A stretch of 64,000 bases of DNA from DATFNI01 sp963787205 (GCA_963787205.1 CAWBCD010000003.1:124001-188000), one strand, 5' to 3'; counted from the stretch's first letter, positions 45,667 through 55,839 are shown. Notes: generated from the sequence alone by a model not told the origin. Numbers and translations: made by a program.

Positions 45667-46830
45667 ATGAAGATAACAGTGCTCTTTTTATTCATTATTG
45701 GGCTTCTTGCCGGATGCAGCACCCCTCCACCCAAACAATCTGAACAAACCGGCAACAAGGATGCAAGGTTAGATATAAATCCAAACGCATTCGAGAAAAC
45801 AGTTGATGGTCAACAGACTCACCTGTACACTTTGCGAAACGCCAATGGTCTCGAGGTGGCGATCACCAACTACGGTGGCCGCATTGTAGGAATTCTAACT
45901 CCTGACCGCCAGGGGCATTTCGCAGATATCGTTCTCGGACATGACAGCCTTGGAGGATATCTGGACGGGACGAACAATTATTTCGGGGCATTGATAGGCC
46001 GTTTTGCCAATCGTATTGCAAAAGGCAAGTTTACACTCAACGGCAAACGGTACAGCCTTCCCATCAATAACGGTGTGAACAGCCTACATGGCGGCACGAA
46101 AGGCTTCGACTCAAGGGTGTGGCAAGCTAAGCAGCTGGATGATCACAACTTGCTTCTCACCTATGATGCGAAAGACGGAGAAGAGGGGTATCCCGGCAAC
46201 CTTGAGCTCCAGGTTCTGTACACACTGACTCCTGACAATTCGCTGCGTATCGAGTATCACGCGGTAACCGATAAGGAGACAGTAGTCAATTTCACCAATC
46301 ACAGTTATTTCAATCTGGATGGAGCTGGGGCTGGCAAGATCACCGGACAGGTTTTGCAGATCAATGCAGACCAATACACACCGATTGATTCAACGATGAT
46401 TCCAACCGGTGAAATAGCGTCAGTTAAAGGCACTCCGTTTGATTTTACGGAACCCACTCCAATCGGAGAACATATTAATGCGGACAATCAACAGATCAAA
46501 TACGCTCACGGTTTTGATGACAACTGGGTGTTGAACAAGAAAGAACCGGGTACGCTGACCTGGGCCGCCACGGTGTACGATCCGGACAACGGGCGCCAGA
46601 TCCAGGTTTATACAACAGAACCCGGCATCCAGTTCTATACCGGCAACTTCCTGGACGGGAGCACCATAGGAAAAGGAGGTAAGCCATATACCTACCGCTC
46701 TGCCTTTACCCTGGAAACCCAGCATTACCCGGATTCCCCAAATCAACCCAATTTCCCGACAACAGTGTTACAGCCTGGGAAGATATTTCAATCGATCACC
46801 ATCTTTCATTTTGGAGTTAAAAAGATGTGA
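45667..46830 (+). CDS. galM: Aldose 1-epimerase (mutarotase), lipoprotein form
   Basis: 387 residues with a lipoprotein signal (FLFIIGLLAGC, Cys18), so envelope-located rather than cytoplasmic. Mutarotase marks: NYGGRIVGILTPDR, GALIGRFANRIAKGKFTLNG, NGVNSLHGGTKGFD, the catalytic-His region VNFTNHSYFNLDGAG, the substrate Asp in HGFDDNWVL, and the catalytic Glu region TLETQHYPDSPNQPNFPTT. It interconverts alpha and beta anomers of released sugars, fitting with GH43/GH5 products in the periplasm. Last gene of the locus, followed by a strong terminator at 46883-46934. Confidence 0.93.
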   Translation: MKITVLFLFIIGLLAGCSTPPPKQSEQTGNKDARLDINPNAFEKTVDGQQTHLYTLRNANGLEVAITNYGGRIVGILTPDRQGHFADIVLGHDSLGGYLDGTNNYFGALIGRFANRIAKGKFTLNGKRYSLPINNGVNSLHGGTKGFDSRVWQAKQLDDHNLLLTYDAKDGEEGYPGNLELQVLYTLTPDNSLRIEYHAVTDKETVVNFTNHSYFNLDGAGAGKITGQVLQINADQYTPIDSTMIPTGEIASVKGTPFDFTEPTPIGEHINADNQQIKYAHGFDDNWVLNKKEPGTLTWAATVYDPDNGRQIQVYTTEPGIQFYTGNFLDGSTIGKGGKPYTYRSAFTLETQHYPDSPNQPNFPTTVLQPGKIFQSITIFHFGVKKM

Positions 46831-46882
46831 GATAATGATATGTCATTCTTCAGATCTTTAGTCCTCAGCTAAAGAACCAGCC

Positions 46883-46934
46883 GGGTCAGGAAATGGGAAA
46901 TAGTCAGCCCGCAAGTCCTGACCCCGTTTTTTTT
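46883..46934 (+). terminator. Intrinsic terminator after galM
   Basis: GGGTCAGGA (46883-46891) pairs perfectly with TCCTGACCC (46916-46924), with a 24-base loop, and is followed after CG by eight T (46927-46934). It lies 52 bases beyond the galM stop and closes the glycan locus. Confidence 0.8.
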
Positions 46935-47844
46935 GTTGCTTCAGATCATCAGCCGGTCGGCATTCGGGTTCCCTGCCACGCCAAACACCACCCCTGTCCC
47001 GACACATCGGGAGGCTTGCATTCAGTGCCAGTTGTATAGTACCTGAACAGTTCGTTTCCCATTGCGGACGAGATCCTACGCGAGGTTTGCGAGCAAACCT
47101 GCATCAGGATGACATGCCCAATTGCAGGATGACATGCCCAATTGTAGGTCGGACTGCCAGTCCGACGGTACAAACGTTTGCCGAAGATAACATCGCAGGC
47201 GACCGACTACAGGGCTCCCAAACCGACGTTATTATCCTGATGGGAATGGTTTGCGTATCGATTACGCATTCTGATTCCCCTGCGTAATACACCTGCTGAA
47301 TATTTTTCACAACTCCTTGTTTGTCACGTTTGTATCAATCGCAATCGTCAGGATAATCGACGATTGGTAGTGTTGCATTCGAGCTGGTCGGACTGCCAGT
47401 CCGGCCTACAAAGGTAAACTTAGCACGCAACAGACAGGTATACGTCTCAATGTCAATCCCAGACTGTCTCTGGCAATCAATCTACAGGCAGATCTCACGC
47501 GTACGTTTGCATTCGGGTACTAGCGTGGCACTTGAATGGTTCGTAGCCTGTGGCAACGGGATCCTAAGCCGATCCCGGGAACAACCGGGATCGACGGCAG
47601 GATGACATGTCCTGTGAGTGGGGATATTCCTGTTGTCGCTCCACATCGTCAGCCCGGCAGCCATCCGCGTCAGTCGCCACACCAAATCAGCATCAGGATC
47701 TCGTCTGCATTCGGCACCGATTGCGGCACATGAACGGTTCGCTGCCTGTAGTGTGACGAGATCCTACGCGAGGTTTGCAAGCAACCCTGCATCAGGATGA
47801 CATGCCTTTGTGTTTGGATTGGATTGGTGGGTTGATTGCACCGA
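46935..47844. repeat. Repeat-rich gene-free region
   Basis: No gene. Three diverged copies of an about 100-bp unit lie at about 47015-47118, 47510-47612 and 47705-47806. They share GCATTCGG, a TGAACGGTTCG-like phrase and AGGATGACATG. Copies one and three are nearly identical over 52 bases (47067-47118 and 47755-47806). A 20-bp unit is duplicated in tandem at 47106-47145 (AGGATGACATGCCCAATT core). Two hairpins with TCGGACTGCCAGTCCG lie at about 47149-47165 and 47386-47402. GGGATCCTAAGCCGATCCC-type dyads occur near 47560. This looks like an accumulation zone for small dispersed repeats. Confidence 0.75.
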
Positions 47845-48804
47845 CTACACTACCTCGCCAACGGCTTTTTGGATACGGTTAAGCAGAGCCGGCAGGAGGG
47901 GATGCTGTTCTATAACTTCCATCGGAAAAGGTTCGATAATGATTTCGCTGATGCCTTCCAGGTCGGCCTGACGAAACCGGTCGTATAGTTCTTTAGCCAG
48001 GATATCGTACCGGTCATGGTAATGAATAATGTGGTTTCCTTCTTTTTCTATCTCATTGCTGTGTAGAAGGTAAATAGCATCTTGTTCAGAAAAATTATCA
48101 TTTCCATTTAGCCAGCGAACAATGGCATCGGGAGAGTAGTGGGTGTACTTCATACCCGGGCTTCTGGGCTTTATGTCGTCAGACTTCTTTTTGTATACAG
48201 CCACCGGCATGTGCAAAACATCCTCGAGGTGTTCTTTATTTACAAACCCGGGGCGATATATCTGAATCGGTTCAGTAGTTACATCGATAACGGTTGATTC
48301 CAGCCCAATGCGACATTCCCCACCATCAACGACCGGGAAATCTGATCCAAAATCATGCAGGACGTGCTCTGGCTTGGTGGGACTTGGCTTCCCCGATTTA
48401 TTGGCGCTGGGGGCAACCAATGGTCCGGAATGACTGATCAGCGACAATGCCAGGGGATGATCGGGCATCCGAACGGCAACCGTATCAAGTCCCCCTGTGA
48501 TGAGATCCAAAACCTTTTCCTTTTTTTTGAAGATCATAGTCAGGGGGCCAGGCCAGAATACCTCGATGAGTTTCCTGGCGGTACCGGGAATTTCATCTGT
48601 AAAATCCTCTAGCATGTACAAGGATGAGATATGAACGATGAGCGGATTGTCGGCGGGTCGCCCTTTAAGGGAGAATACTTTCAACACGGCTTCCGGATTC
48701 CATGCATCTGCACCCAGACCGTAAACTGTTTCCGTTGGAAACGCCACAACTTCCCCGGCCCGAAGAAGCTCTGCATAATGATCAAGCAAGGTTCCGTTCA
48801 TCAT
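47845..48804 (-). CDS. L-threonylcarbamoyladenylate synthase (Sua5/TsaC)
   Basis: 319 residues, the long two-domain Sua5 form: a YrdC domain (about 5-200) with VVAFPTETVYGLGADAWNPE, VFSLKGRPADNPLIVHI and LVAPSANKSGKPSPT, then the C-terminal Sua5 domain (about 210-319, starting SPGMKYTHYSPDA). It makes threonylcarbamoyl-AMP from threonine, bicarbonate and ATP for the t6A37 modification of ANN-decoding tRNAs. The first two codons are both ATG. It lies downstream of mfd on the same strand, with a heptamer repeat array between them. Confidence 0.95.
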   Translation of the reverse strand: MMNGTLLDHYAELLRAGEVVAFPTETVYGLGADAWNPEAVLKVFSLKGRPADNPLIVHISSLYMLEDFTDEIPGTARKLIEVFWPGPLTMIFKKKEKVLDLITGGLDTVAVRMPDHPLALSLISHSGPLVAPSANKSGKPSPTKPEHVLHDFGSDFPVVDGGECRIGLESTVIDVTTEPIQIYRPGFVNKEHLEDVLHMPVAVYKKKSDDIKPRSPGMKYTHYSPDAIVRWLNGNDNFSEQDAIYLLHSNEIEKEGNHIIHYHDRYDILAKELYDRFRQADLEGISEIIIEPFPMEVIEQHPLLPALLNRIQKAVGEVV

Positions 48805-48885
48805 AAAAAAATATTGAAAGTATTACAGTTACACGACTAGTTAGCTATAACTTATTGAAGTCCAATTAAATACCGATTTTTTATT

Positions 48886-48925
48886 AGTCTAAAGTCTAAA
48901 GTCTAAAGTCTAAAGTCTAAAGTCT
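48886..48925. repeat. Heptanucleotide tandem repeat AAAGTCT
   Basis: Five full copies of AAAGTCT (48891-48925) preceded by a partial copy (AGTCT, 48886-48890). They lie in the gap between the mfd stop (48931) and the sua5 start. Seven-base units change register with each slip, but no gene reads through this array. Confidence 0.95.
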
Positions 48926-48930
48926 CATAA

Positions 48931-51900
48931 TCACGCAAGGCTAGATTCCTTTTCTGATCTGCCGGGAACCAAATCCTGCATGAAATTCAGGGCTGCTTCG
49001 ATGTTTGAGATATCATAAATGTTCAGGCGTACGGCATCATCCTTCTGAATGATTTTGCATCGGTCGGCTACTTTATCCTGCATCAGCGCGAGTAGCTTCT
49101 GAAATCTGCCGTCTTCATAAAATGCCTTGCCTTCACTGGTTTTTGTAGAGGGCAGCTGCAGCCACATCCGCCCGGCACGTATTGTGACTTTCCAGATATT
49201 AAGCCGTGAAGCATACAATTTCAGTCTCGCAGCGGTAACCAGATTCATAGCGGAATCAGGGAGTTTCCCGAAACGATCACTTAGCTCATTCACCCAATCG
49301 TCTATTTCGTCCTGAGTATTGGTCTCGGCCAGTTTCCGGTACATGTTCAGCCGTTCCACATTTTCAGTGATATAATCCTGTGGAAGTAAGGCTTCATGAT
49401 CAAACTCTATGGTAGTCTCGGCCTCGTCGAGGATGGTTCCCACTTCATCGAACAGGCCCTTAAACTCGGTCTCTTTCAGCTCACGGATAGCATCATTGAG
49501 GATCTTGGTATACAGATCAAATCCGAGTTCATTGATGAACCCGCTCTGTTCAGCTCCAAGCACATCACCGGCGCCGCGAATATCCAGGTCCCTCATAGCG
49601 ATGTTGAATCCGGACCCGAGATCGCTGAATTCCTCCAGAGCAATGAGCCGTTTTCGGGCATCCATGCTAAGATCCTGCAGGTCAGGTGTGATCAGATAAC
49701 AGAATGCCTTGCGGTTGGAGCGGCCGACTCTTCCCCGCAACTGGTGCAATTCGGAGAGGCCGAACCGGTCGGCACGGTTAATGATGATCGTGTTGGCATT
49801 CGCTATATCAATACCGTTCTCGACAATGTTGGTCGAGATGAGAACGTCGAACTTGCGATGGTAGAAGTCGGTGATGATGCGTTCGAGCTGGTTGCCGGTC
49901 ATCTGCCCGTGTGCAAACTTAATGCGCACGTTCGGCACCAGCTTCTGGATCATATCGGTATACTCGCCGATGTTATGCACGAAATTATGAATCAGGAAAA
50001 CCTGCCCGCCACGGGAGACCTCCTGCATGATGGCATCGCGTATCAATTGCGAGTCGAAGCTGTGGATTTCCGTATAAACAGGTTGCCGGTTAGGCGGCGG
50101 GGTATTGATGATACTCAGGTCCCGTGCTCCCATAAGCGACATGTGAAGGGTACGGGGGATGGGGGTGGCGGTCATCGTGAGAACATCAACCGTTGCCCGG
50201 AATTCTTTTAGTTTTTCTTTCACGGTAACACCGAACCGCTGCTCCTCATCAACGACAAGCAAGCCAATATCCCTAAACTTGACGTCTTTCGAGGTGATCC
50301 TGTGCGTGCCGATTAAGATATCTACTTTGCCTTCAGCCGTTCGTTTAAGCACATCCTTCTGTTCTGCACGGTTCCGGAAGCGCGAAATTACTTCTATTGA
50401 CACCGGAAAGTTGGCCATCCTGCGTGAGAACGTCTGATAGTGCTGGTCGGCGAGGATAGTCGTCGGGACCAGCATGGCCACCTGTTTTCCATCCATCACA
50501 GCCTTGAATGCCGCCCGAATCGCTACTTCCGTTTTACCAAAACCGACATCGCCGCAGACGAGACGATCCATCGGAGTAGCTGTTTCCATATCCTTCTTTA
50601 CAGCCTGGATGGCTGCCATCTGATCCGGCGTTTCCTCAAACTCGAACGAAGCTTCCAGTTCCGTCTGCCATGCTGCGTCGTTTTTGAAAGCATGCGCTTT
50701 TTGTGCCTTCCGCTTGGCATACAGTTTGATCAGATCACGTGCGATATCTTTCAGGCGGCTCTTGGTACGGGCTTTTTTACGCGCCCATTCACCGGAGCCC
50801 AGCTTTGTAAGTTTCGGGGCAACGCCGTCCTTACCCGAATACTTCTGCAGTTTATGCAGACTGGAGACATTGACGTAGAGGATAGAGTCATCCTGGTAGC
50901 GCAACATGACCGACTCCTGCACAACATCCCGCACTGTTATCTTTTTGAAGCCTGCAAACTTCCCGATACCGTAATCGACATGCACCACGTAATCACCGAC
51001 ATTAAGATCACGCAACTCCTTAAAGGAGATACCGCCACGGCTTTTATGTGATTTAAGTCTCGGCCGGTGGTACCGGTTGAAGATCTGGTGGTCGGTGTAG
51101 ACCGCAATTTTCTGATCCGGCAGACGGAATCCACGGTGAAGGGGTTCGATCAACAGGGAATAGCGGTTGTCGTCAGAAGGCGCACCCAAAAGTTCCTCAA
51201 ACCGGTCGTGCTGTCCCTTGCTGTCGGAGAGGATATAGGTATGAATTTCTTCCTTTGAGAGATCCTGTATGTGTTTCTTGAGTAACTTGACCGATGAGTT
51301 GAAGTCCGGCTGTGGGGCAGCGCTGATGGTAAACGTCTCGTCAACCGGATAATCTGAAGCTAGTCCGCCTATCAGTAACATCGACTTTCCCTGAAGGTGG
51401 CTTCTGAATTCTCCCGGCTCAAGAAACAGTCGTTCCGGTGATGTAAGATCCTCCTTCTTCAAAGATTCAAACTTCTCCTTTGCGTCATCAAATCGCTGAT
51501 TCAGCTCGTTGAAGAGGACAGGTGGATTAAACAGAATGATCAGCGTGTCATCAGACAGATACTCGAAGATGTTGTGCCGTTCTGCCTGATCGAGCTGATC
51601 GCCGTTGGGAACAAGAAGTGAATGATCGAGATAGGCGATCGAGCGCTGTGAGTCGGCATCGAACTCACGGATCGAATCCACTTCATCGCCGAAAAACTCA
51701 AGGCGTATAGGATTTTCTCCAGAGAATGGAAAGATGTCGAGAATGCCTCCGCGAAGGGCAAATTCACCGGGTTCGTTTACAAAGGAGAGATGCCGGTATC
51801 CCTGATCGATCAGTAAGGTTTCGAGTTCATCAGGTGGAATCTGATCTCCCTTTTCAAGCCGGATGGTGGCCTTTCTGAAGCTATCCGGTGAAGCCACCTT

Positions 51901-52281
51901 GTCGAACAACGCTTCCGGCGAGGTGACGACTGTTTTGGACGCCTGTTCTATTATCGATTCTAGCGTCTCCGAGCGCCGGACCGTGGCGTTGAGGTCAGGA
52001 ATCTGTTTGGTGTCGTACGGTTTTTGATAGGTTGGGCTAAACAGGAATGAGTTTGGTACCTCGAGCTGTTCCAGATCAGACTTTAAAAACTGTGCATCCT
52101 CATGATTGGGACATACCACAAGCATGCTTCTGCCTTTTTTCTGCAGAAGTTGAATCAAAAAAGCAGCAAGAGAACCGATGAAATGATCAAGCTTAACAGT
52201 CTGTCGGTTCCTGATGTGTTCCTCTAGATCTGTTAAAGGAATCGCACCTCTGACTGCCTGGGAAATATGTTGTAAAGCCAT
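48931..52281 (-). CDS. mfd: Transcription-repair coupling factor
   Basis: 1116 residues, normal Mfd length, intact frame. Order: UvrB-like N-terminal domains (about 1-330, with FALRGGILDIFPFSGENPIR), the RNA-polymerase-interacting domain (about 400-480, LNVGDYVVHVDYGIGKFAGF), the RecG-like translocase (Walker A GDVGFGKTEVA, Walker B DEEQRFG, motif TMTATPIPRTLHM, QLRGRVGRSNRKAFCYL) and the C-terminal TRCF domain (about 960-1090). It releases RNA polymerase stalled at DNA lesions and recruits UvrA. The long undamaged frame is a useful control against a general sequencing-error explanation for the broken genes elsewhere in the window. Confidence 0.97.
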   Translation of the reverse strand: MALQHISQAVRGAIPLTDLEEHIRNRQTVKLDHFIGSLAAFLIQLLQKKGRSMLVVCPNHEDAQFLKSDLEQLEVPNSFLFSPTYQKPYDTKQIPDLNATVRRSETLESIIEQASKTVVTSPEALFDKVASPDSFRKATIRLEKGDQIPPDELETLLIDQGYRHLSFVNEPGEFALRGGILDIFPFSGENPIRLEFFGDEVDSIREFDADSQRSIAYLDHSLLVPNGDQLDQAERHNIFEYLSDDTLIILFNPPVLFNELNQRFDDAKEKFESLKKEDLTSPERLFLEPGEFRSHLQGKSMLLIGGLASDYPVDETFTISAAPQPDFNSSVKLLKKHIQDLSKEEIHTYILSDSKGQHDRFEELLGAPSDDNRYSLLIEPLHRGFRLPDQKIAVYTDHQIFNRYHRPRLKSHKSRGGISFKELRDLNVGDYVVHVDYGIGKFAGFKKITVRDVVQESVMLRYQDDSILYVNVSSLHKLQKYSGKDGVAPKLTKLGSGEWARKKARTKSRLKDIARDLIKLYAKRKAQKAHAFKNDAAWQTELEASFEFEETPDQMAAIQAVKKDMETATPMDRLVCGDVGFGKTEVAIRAAFKAVMDGKQVAMLVPTTILADQHYQTFSRRMANFPVSIEVISRFRNRAEQKDVLKRTAEGKVDILIGTHRITSKDVKFRDIGLLVVDEEQRFGVTVKEKLKEFRATVDVLTMTATPIPRTLHMSLMGARDLSIINTPPPNRQPVYTEIHSFDSQLIRDAIMQEVSRGGQVFLIHNFVHNIGEYTDMIQKLVPNVRIKFAHGQMTGNQLERIITDFYHRKFDVLISTNIVENGIDIANANTIIINRADRFGLSELHQLRGRVGRSNRKAFCYLITPDLQDLSMDARKRLIALEEFSDLGSGFNIAMRDLDIRGAGDVLGAEQSGFINELGFDLYTKILNDAIRELKETEFKGLFDEVGTILDEAETTIEFDHEALLPQDYITENVERLNMYRKLAETNTQDEIDDWVNELSDRFGKLPDSAMNLVTAARLKLYASRLNIWKVTIRAGRMWLQLPSTKTSEGKAFYEDGRFQKLLALMQDKVADRCKIIQKDDAVRLNIYDISNIEAALNFMQDLVPGRSEKESSLA

Positions 52282-52547
52282 GCTGATGTAAAGGTTTCAG
52301 TCCGGATCAGCGTTCATCCCGGTTAAACAGCAATTTGAATGTAACAGGGCTACCTGATTGTGGTAACAAATGAAAGATATTTATCGACACGATATCGTCC
52401 GGGCAGCTAACGAAACAAATATTGAATTATGTTATATATAATGAACTGCGATGCATTTTTTAATGCACCGCAGCTGAATAATTATCAAAATACCCATTAC
52501 GATCACAAAGAACCCGCTGTGACCAGGGAAAAGGAAACTGGAAAAAA

Positions 52548-53663
52548 TCAGTTAAGAACCTGGTTGATTTCCTTCCAGTTGAGATCGAAAGCCTTTGCCA
52601 CATCGGCATATACAATCTCGCCATTAACGATGTTCAGGCCACGTTCCAGTTCACGGTTGTCAGATGCGGCTTTATGCCAGCCTTTGTTGGCGATCTGTAT
52701 CGCGTAGGGTAGCGTGACATTAGTCAGACCCAGGGTAGATGTGAACGGTACGGCACCAGGCATATTGGCCACGCAGTAATGAATGACATCATCGATCACA
52801 AATATCGGATTCTCGTGCGTGGTTGGTCGTGCCGTTTCAATGCAACCGCCCTGATCGATAGCCACATCCACAATCACTGATCCGGGCTTCATGAGCTTGA
52901 GCATGTCTTTGGTGATAAGACGTGGCGCTTTGGCTCCGTGGATCAGAACTGCACCAATAACCAGGTCATAAGCCGGTAATTCTTCACGGATCAGATGCTC
53001 TGATGAGGTAAGTGTGGTGACGTTGCGGGCCATGTAATCATCAAGATGACGCAGACGGGCTACGTTGATATCCATGATCGTGACGTTTGCTCCCATGCCT
53101 GCCGCGATCTTGGCTGCATTCACACCAACGATACCACCGCCAAGGACGAGAACATTAGCCGGACGTACTCCCGGGATTCCACCGAGAAGAATACCACGGC
53201 CACCTTGTGCTTTTTCCAGATATTTGGCGCCTTCCTGAACAGCCATTCGGCCGGCAACCTCGCTCATCGGGATAAGAAGAGGAAGCGAATGATCGGTCCT
53301 CTCCACCGTTTCATAGGCAATAGCAACGATACCTGAATCCATAACGGCATGTGTAAGCTCTTCACTGGCCGCAAAGTGGAAGTAAGTGAAAACAATCTGT
53401 CCATCCCGCATATGAGGATATTCACTTTTGATAGGTTCTTTCACTTTCATGATCATTGCTGCGCGCTGCCATACTTCCTCGGCAGTATCCACAATCTCGG
53501 CACCTACTTTGGAGTAACTCTCGTTTGGAAAGCCGCTTCCGAGCCCTGCATTGGTTTCGATCAGTACATCATGCCCGTGTTTTTTTAATTCCAAAACACC
53601 GGCCGGGGTTAGTGCAACCCGGTTTTCCTGGGGTTTTATTTCTTTGGGAACTCCTATTAACAT
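52548..53663 (-). CDS. ald: Alanine dehydrogenase
   Basis: 371 residues, standard length. Marks are MLIGVPKEIKPQENRVALTP at the N-terminus, the catalytic lysine/histidine region (MIMKVKEPIKSEYPHMRDGQ, FTYFHFAASEELTH), the Rossmann NAD site VLVLGGGIVGVNAAKIAAGM and the domain-closing VANMPGAVPFTSTLGLTNVT. It interconverts L-alanine and pyruvate plus ammonia with NAD. Monocistronic and divergent from the DUF58 gene; the 266-base gap between its stop and the mfd start shows no clear terminator. Confidence 0.96.
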   Translation of the reverse strand: MLIGVPKEIKPQENRVALTPAGVLELKKHGHDVLIETNAGLGSGFPNESYSKVGAEIVDTAEEVWQRAAMIMKVKEPIKSEYPHMRDGQIVFTYFHFAASEELTHAVMDSGIVAIAYETVERTDHSLPLLIPMSEVAGRMAVQEGAKYLEKAQGGRGILLGGIPGVRPANVLVLGGGIVGVNAAKIAAGMGANVTIMDINVARLRHLDDYMARNVTTLTSSEHLIREELPAYDLVIGAVLIHGAKAPRLITKDMLKLMKPGSVIVDVAIDQGGCIETARPTTHENPIFVIDDVIHYCVANMPGAVPFTSTLGLTNVTLPYAIQIANKGWHKAASDNRELERGLNIVNGEIVYADVAKAFDLNWKEINQVLN

Positions 53664-53863
53664 GAAAAATTTCCTTTACTTTAGAAGTGAAAAATCAATG
53701 AAATAATAATAATGTGTATTTCATGCTGACTCATAAAAAATCAGTAAAACATAGGAATATTTTTGAAAAAAAGCGTTAATACGTATCATAGCAATTTATA
53801 AGACAAACGGCTCGTTACTGGCCTAATGAAAATCAGGGCAGAGTTTTACAGACTAATCAGGCA

Positions 53864-54739
53864 ATGATATCTCCCGACATATTTCGAAAAGTACGCCAAA
53901 TTGAGATCCGGACTAAGGGTTTGGTACAGAACCTTTTTGGAGGTGAATACCAGTCGGCTTTCAAGGGACGGGGAATGGTTTTCTCGGAAGTTAGAGAATA
54001 CCAGTTTGGTGATGATATCCGGCAGATCGACTGGAATGTAACTGCCCGGACAGGACGGCCCCATATTAAGGTTTTTGAAGAGGAGCGGGAGCAGACTCTG
54101 ATGCTCTGCGTAGACATTTCTCCCAGTGGTTTCTTCGGCAGCCAAAATCAAAAGAAACTGGATCTGTTGGCGGAGTTATCGGCTGTGCTTGCTTTTAGTG
54201 CAATCAACAATAGCGACAAGGTTGGACTTCTCCTGTTTAGCGATAAGATCGAAAAGGTTGTCCCGCCAAGGAAGGGACGCAAACATGGTCTTCGTTTGAT
54301 AAGAGAGCTGTTTACGGTTAAACCGACCGGGAAGGGAACCGATGTTGGAGAAGCTCTCAATTATGCAAACAAATTGCTAAAAAGAAGGTCGATTGTGATA
54401 CTTGCCAGTGATTTTCAATCCCCTGATTTTTCCAGGGCACTGAAGATTACCAATAACAAGCATGACCTCGTGAATATTTATATTGAAGATCCCCTGGAGG
54501 CAGAATTACCAAATATGGGATTGCTTCCGTTGCAGGATGCGGAGTCGGGCGAGGTGTTATGGCTGGACAGTTCCAGCAAGAAAGTACGTACGGAATACAA
54601 GGCGCGCCGTCTCCGTCGAAAACAGGAGCTATTGAAAAGTTTTCTCCATATGAAGGTAGATAATGTGGCTCTCGAAACCAACGAGTCGTTTGTGGAACCG
54701 CTTATGAAATTTTTTGAAAGCAGGGCCAGACGATATTGA
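53864..54739 (+). CDS. DUF58 domain protein of the MoxR/Bat aerotolerance type
   Basis: 291 residues: the DUF58 signature near the N-terminus (GRGMVFSEVREYQFGDDIRQ, IDWNVTARTGRPHIKVFEEE) leading into a von Willebrand A-like domain (TLMLCVDISPSGFFGS, LLLFSDKIEKVVPPRKG). These proteins are usual partners of MoxR AAA+ ATPases, but no moxR lies directly upstream (the next gene is ald, divergent). It overlaps the following membrane protein by one base (TGATG), so the two are co-translated. Precise role unknown. Confidence 0.9.
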   Translation: MISPDIFRKVRQIEIRTKGLVQNLFGGEYQSAFKGRGMVFSEVREYQFGDDIRQIDWNVTARTGRPHIKVFEEEREQTLMLCVDISPSGFFGSQNQKKLDLLAELSAVLAFSAINNSDKVGLLLFSDKIEKVVPPRKGRKHGLRLIRELFTVKPTGKGTDVGEALNYANKLLKRRSIVILASDFQSPDFSRALKITNNKHDLVNIYIEDPLEAELPNMGLLPLQDAESGEVLWLDSSSKKVRTEYKARRLRRKQELLKSFLHMKVDNVALETNESFVEPLMKFFESRARRY

Positions 54740-55833
54740 TGAACATAATCCGTTACATGCGACGATTTTTCTTACTCACCGGGATCATACTGCTTGGGGT
54801 TTCTGCCCTTCATGCACAGCAGGTTCAGAATTTCGTGCACATCGATTCCCTGAGAGTCGGGGATACGTTTAAATACATCATAACGACGCATGAGAATAAG
54901 TCCTACGACGATATCCTGTTTCCGGATTCGACGGATTTTGGACATGATTTTGTCATACAGGATCAAAAAAGATATAAAAAGGGACCTTATTCCGACAGCC
55001 TGGTTTATAAATTGCAATTTTTTGGTCTTCGTGATACCCTCATCGCACCGGTCCAGGTAAAATTTATTTCCGGAAATGATACCACGGCACGTCGTCTCCT
55101 GCCTGTCCCGGTTTATTTTAAAAGCGAGGTTAAGGATACGACAAATGCACAATTTAAGCCTTTAAAGCCGATTTACGATTTCTCCCGGGGGCTATGGCCT
55201 TATTTTGTGGGCCTCGTTATCCTTCTCATAATAGGTTATCTCGCTTATCGTTACTACCGCAAGAAGAAAATGGAGCCGAAACCCGAACCGGAGCCGGAAC
55301 CCGAACCGGAAATATTTATAGATCCCCTGGAAGAGCTCGAAGAATCGCTCATTCACCTGCGAAATGATCCGGATCTCCAGAATCACGTGTTCAAGCCGTT
55401 TTATTCACGATTGGGCGACTCCCTGCGCCAGTATTATGAACGGGTCAACCTGATCCCGGCACTTGAGATGACCAGCGGTGAACTGATCCGTGCACTTCGC
55501 TCTGATTCCCTGGATCGTGAGATGATGGAATATACCCGGAAGGTCCTCACGCAGGCCGATATGGTTAAATTTGCGAAGTTTACGCCAACTCTTGATCAGG
55601 CCTACGAAGATCTTGAGACGGCAAGCTTGTTTATGGAACGGGCCCGTCATGTCGATGGTCCGGAAATAAGGCACCGAAAGGAAGCCTTTGAGCAAAAAAA
55701 ACGCGAAAAAAGGCAGAGGGAGCAGGCAGAGAAAGAGAAGGAGAGACAAGAGGCCGGTGAGGCTCCAGAGAAGAGTCACGATGAGTCGGAGGGAGTAGAA
55801 GATGCCACAAGATCTGAGGAAACATCACGTTAA
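54739..55833 (+). CDS. Membrane protein of the Bat locus
   Basis: 364 residues from the ATG at 54739 (a TTG just before it is also open). N-terminal signal (FLLTGIILLGVSALHAQ), a periplasmic beta domain (about 30-135), one membrane helix (about 152-170, LWPYFVGLVILLIIGYLAYR), a Pro-Glu repeat linker (EPKPEPEPEPEPE), a helical cytoplasmic domain (about 200-300) and a very charged Lys/Glu/Arg tail. The layout is like the BatD/DUF4381-type partners found between DUF58 and BatA genes. It ends six bases before batA. Confidence 0.8.
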   Translation: MNIIRYMRRFFLLTGIILLGVSALHAQQVQNFVHIDSLRVGDTFKYIITTHENKSYDDILFPDSTDFGHDFVIQDQKRYKKGPYSDSLVYKLQFFGLRDTLIAPVQVKFISGNDTTARRLLPVPVYFKSEVKDTTNAQFKPLKPIYDFSRGLWPYFVGLVILLIIGYLAYRYYRKKKMEPKPEPEPEPEPEIFIDPLEELEESLIHLRNDPDLQNHVFKPFYSRLGDSLRQYYERVNLIPALEMTSGELIRALRSDSLDREMMEYTRKVLTQADMVKFAKFTPTLDQAYEDLETASLFMERARHVDGPEIRHRKEAFEQKKREKRQREQAEKEKERQEAGEAPEKSHDESEGVEDATRSEETSR

Positions 55834-55839
55834 TTTGTT

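Noticed and set aside
46935..47844. Degenerate tRNA or rRNA fragment
   Set aside because: GGTTCG-like phrases occur but no cloverleaf or matching acceptor stem can be drawn around them.
48886..48925. CRISPR-like array
   Set aside because: Units are seven bases with no spacers; simple sequence repeat.
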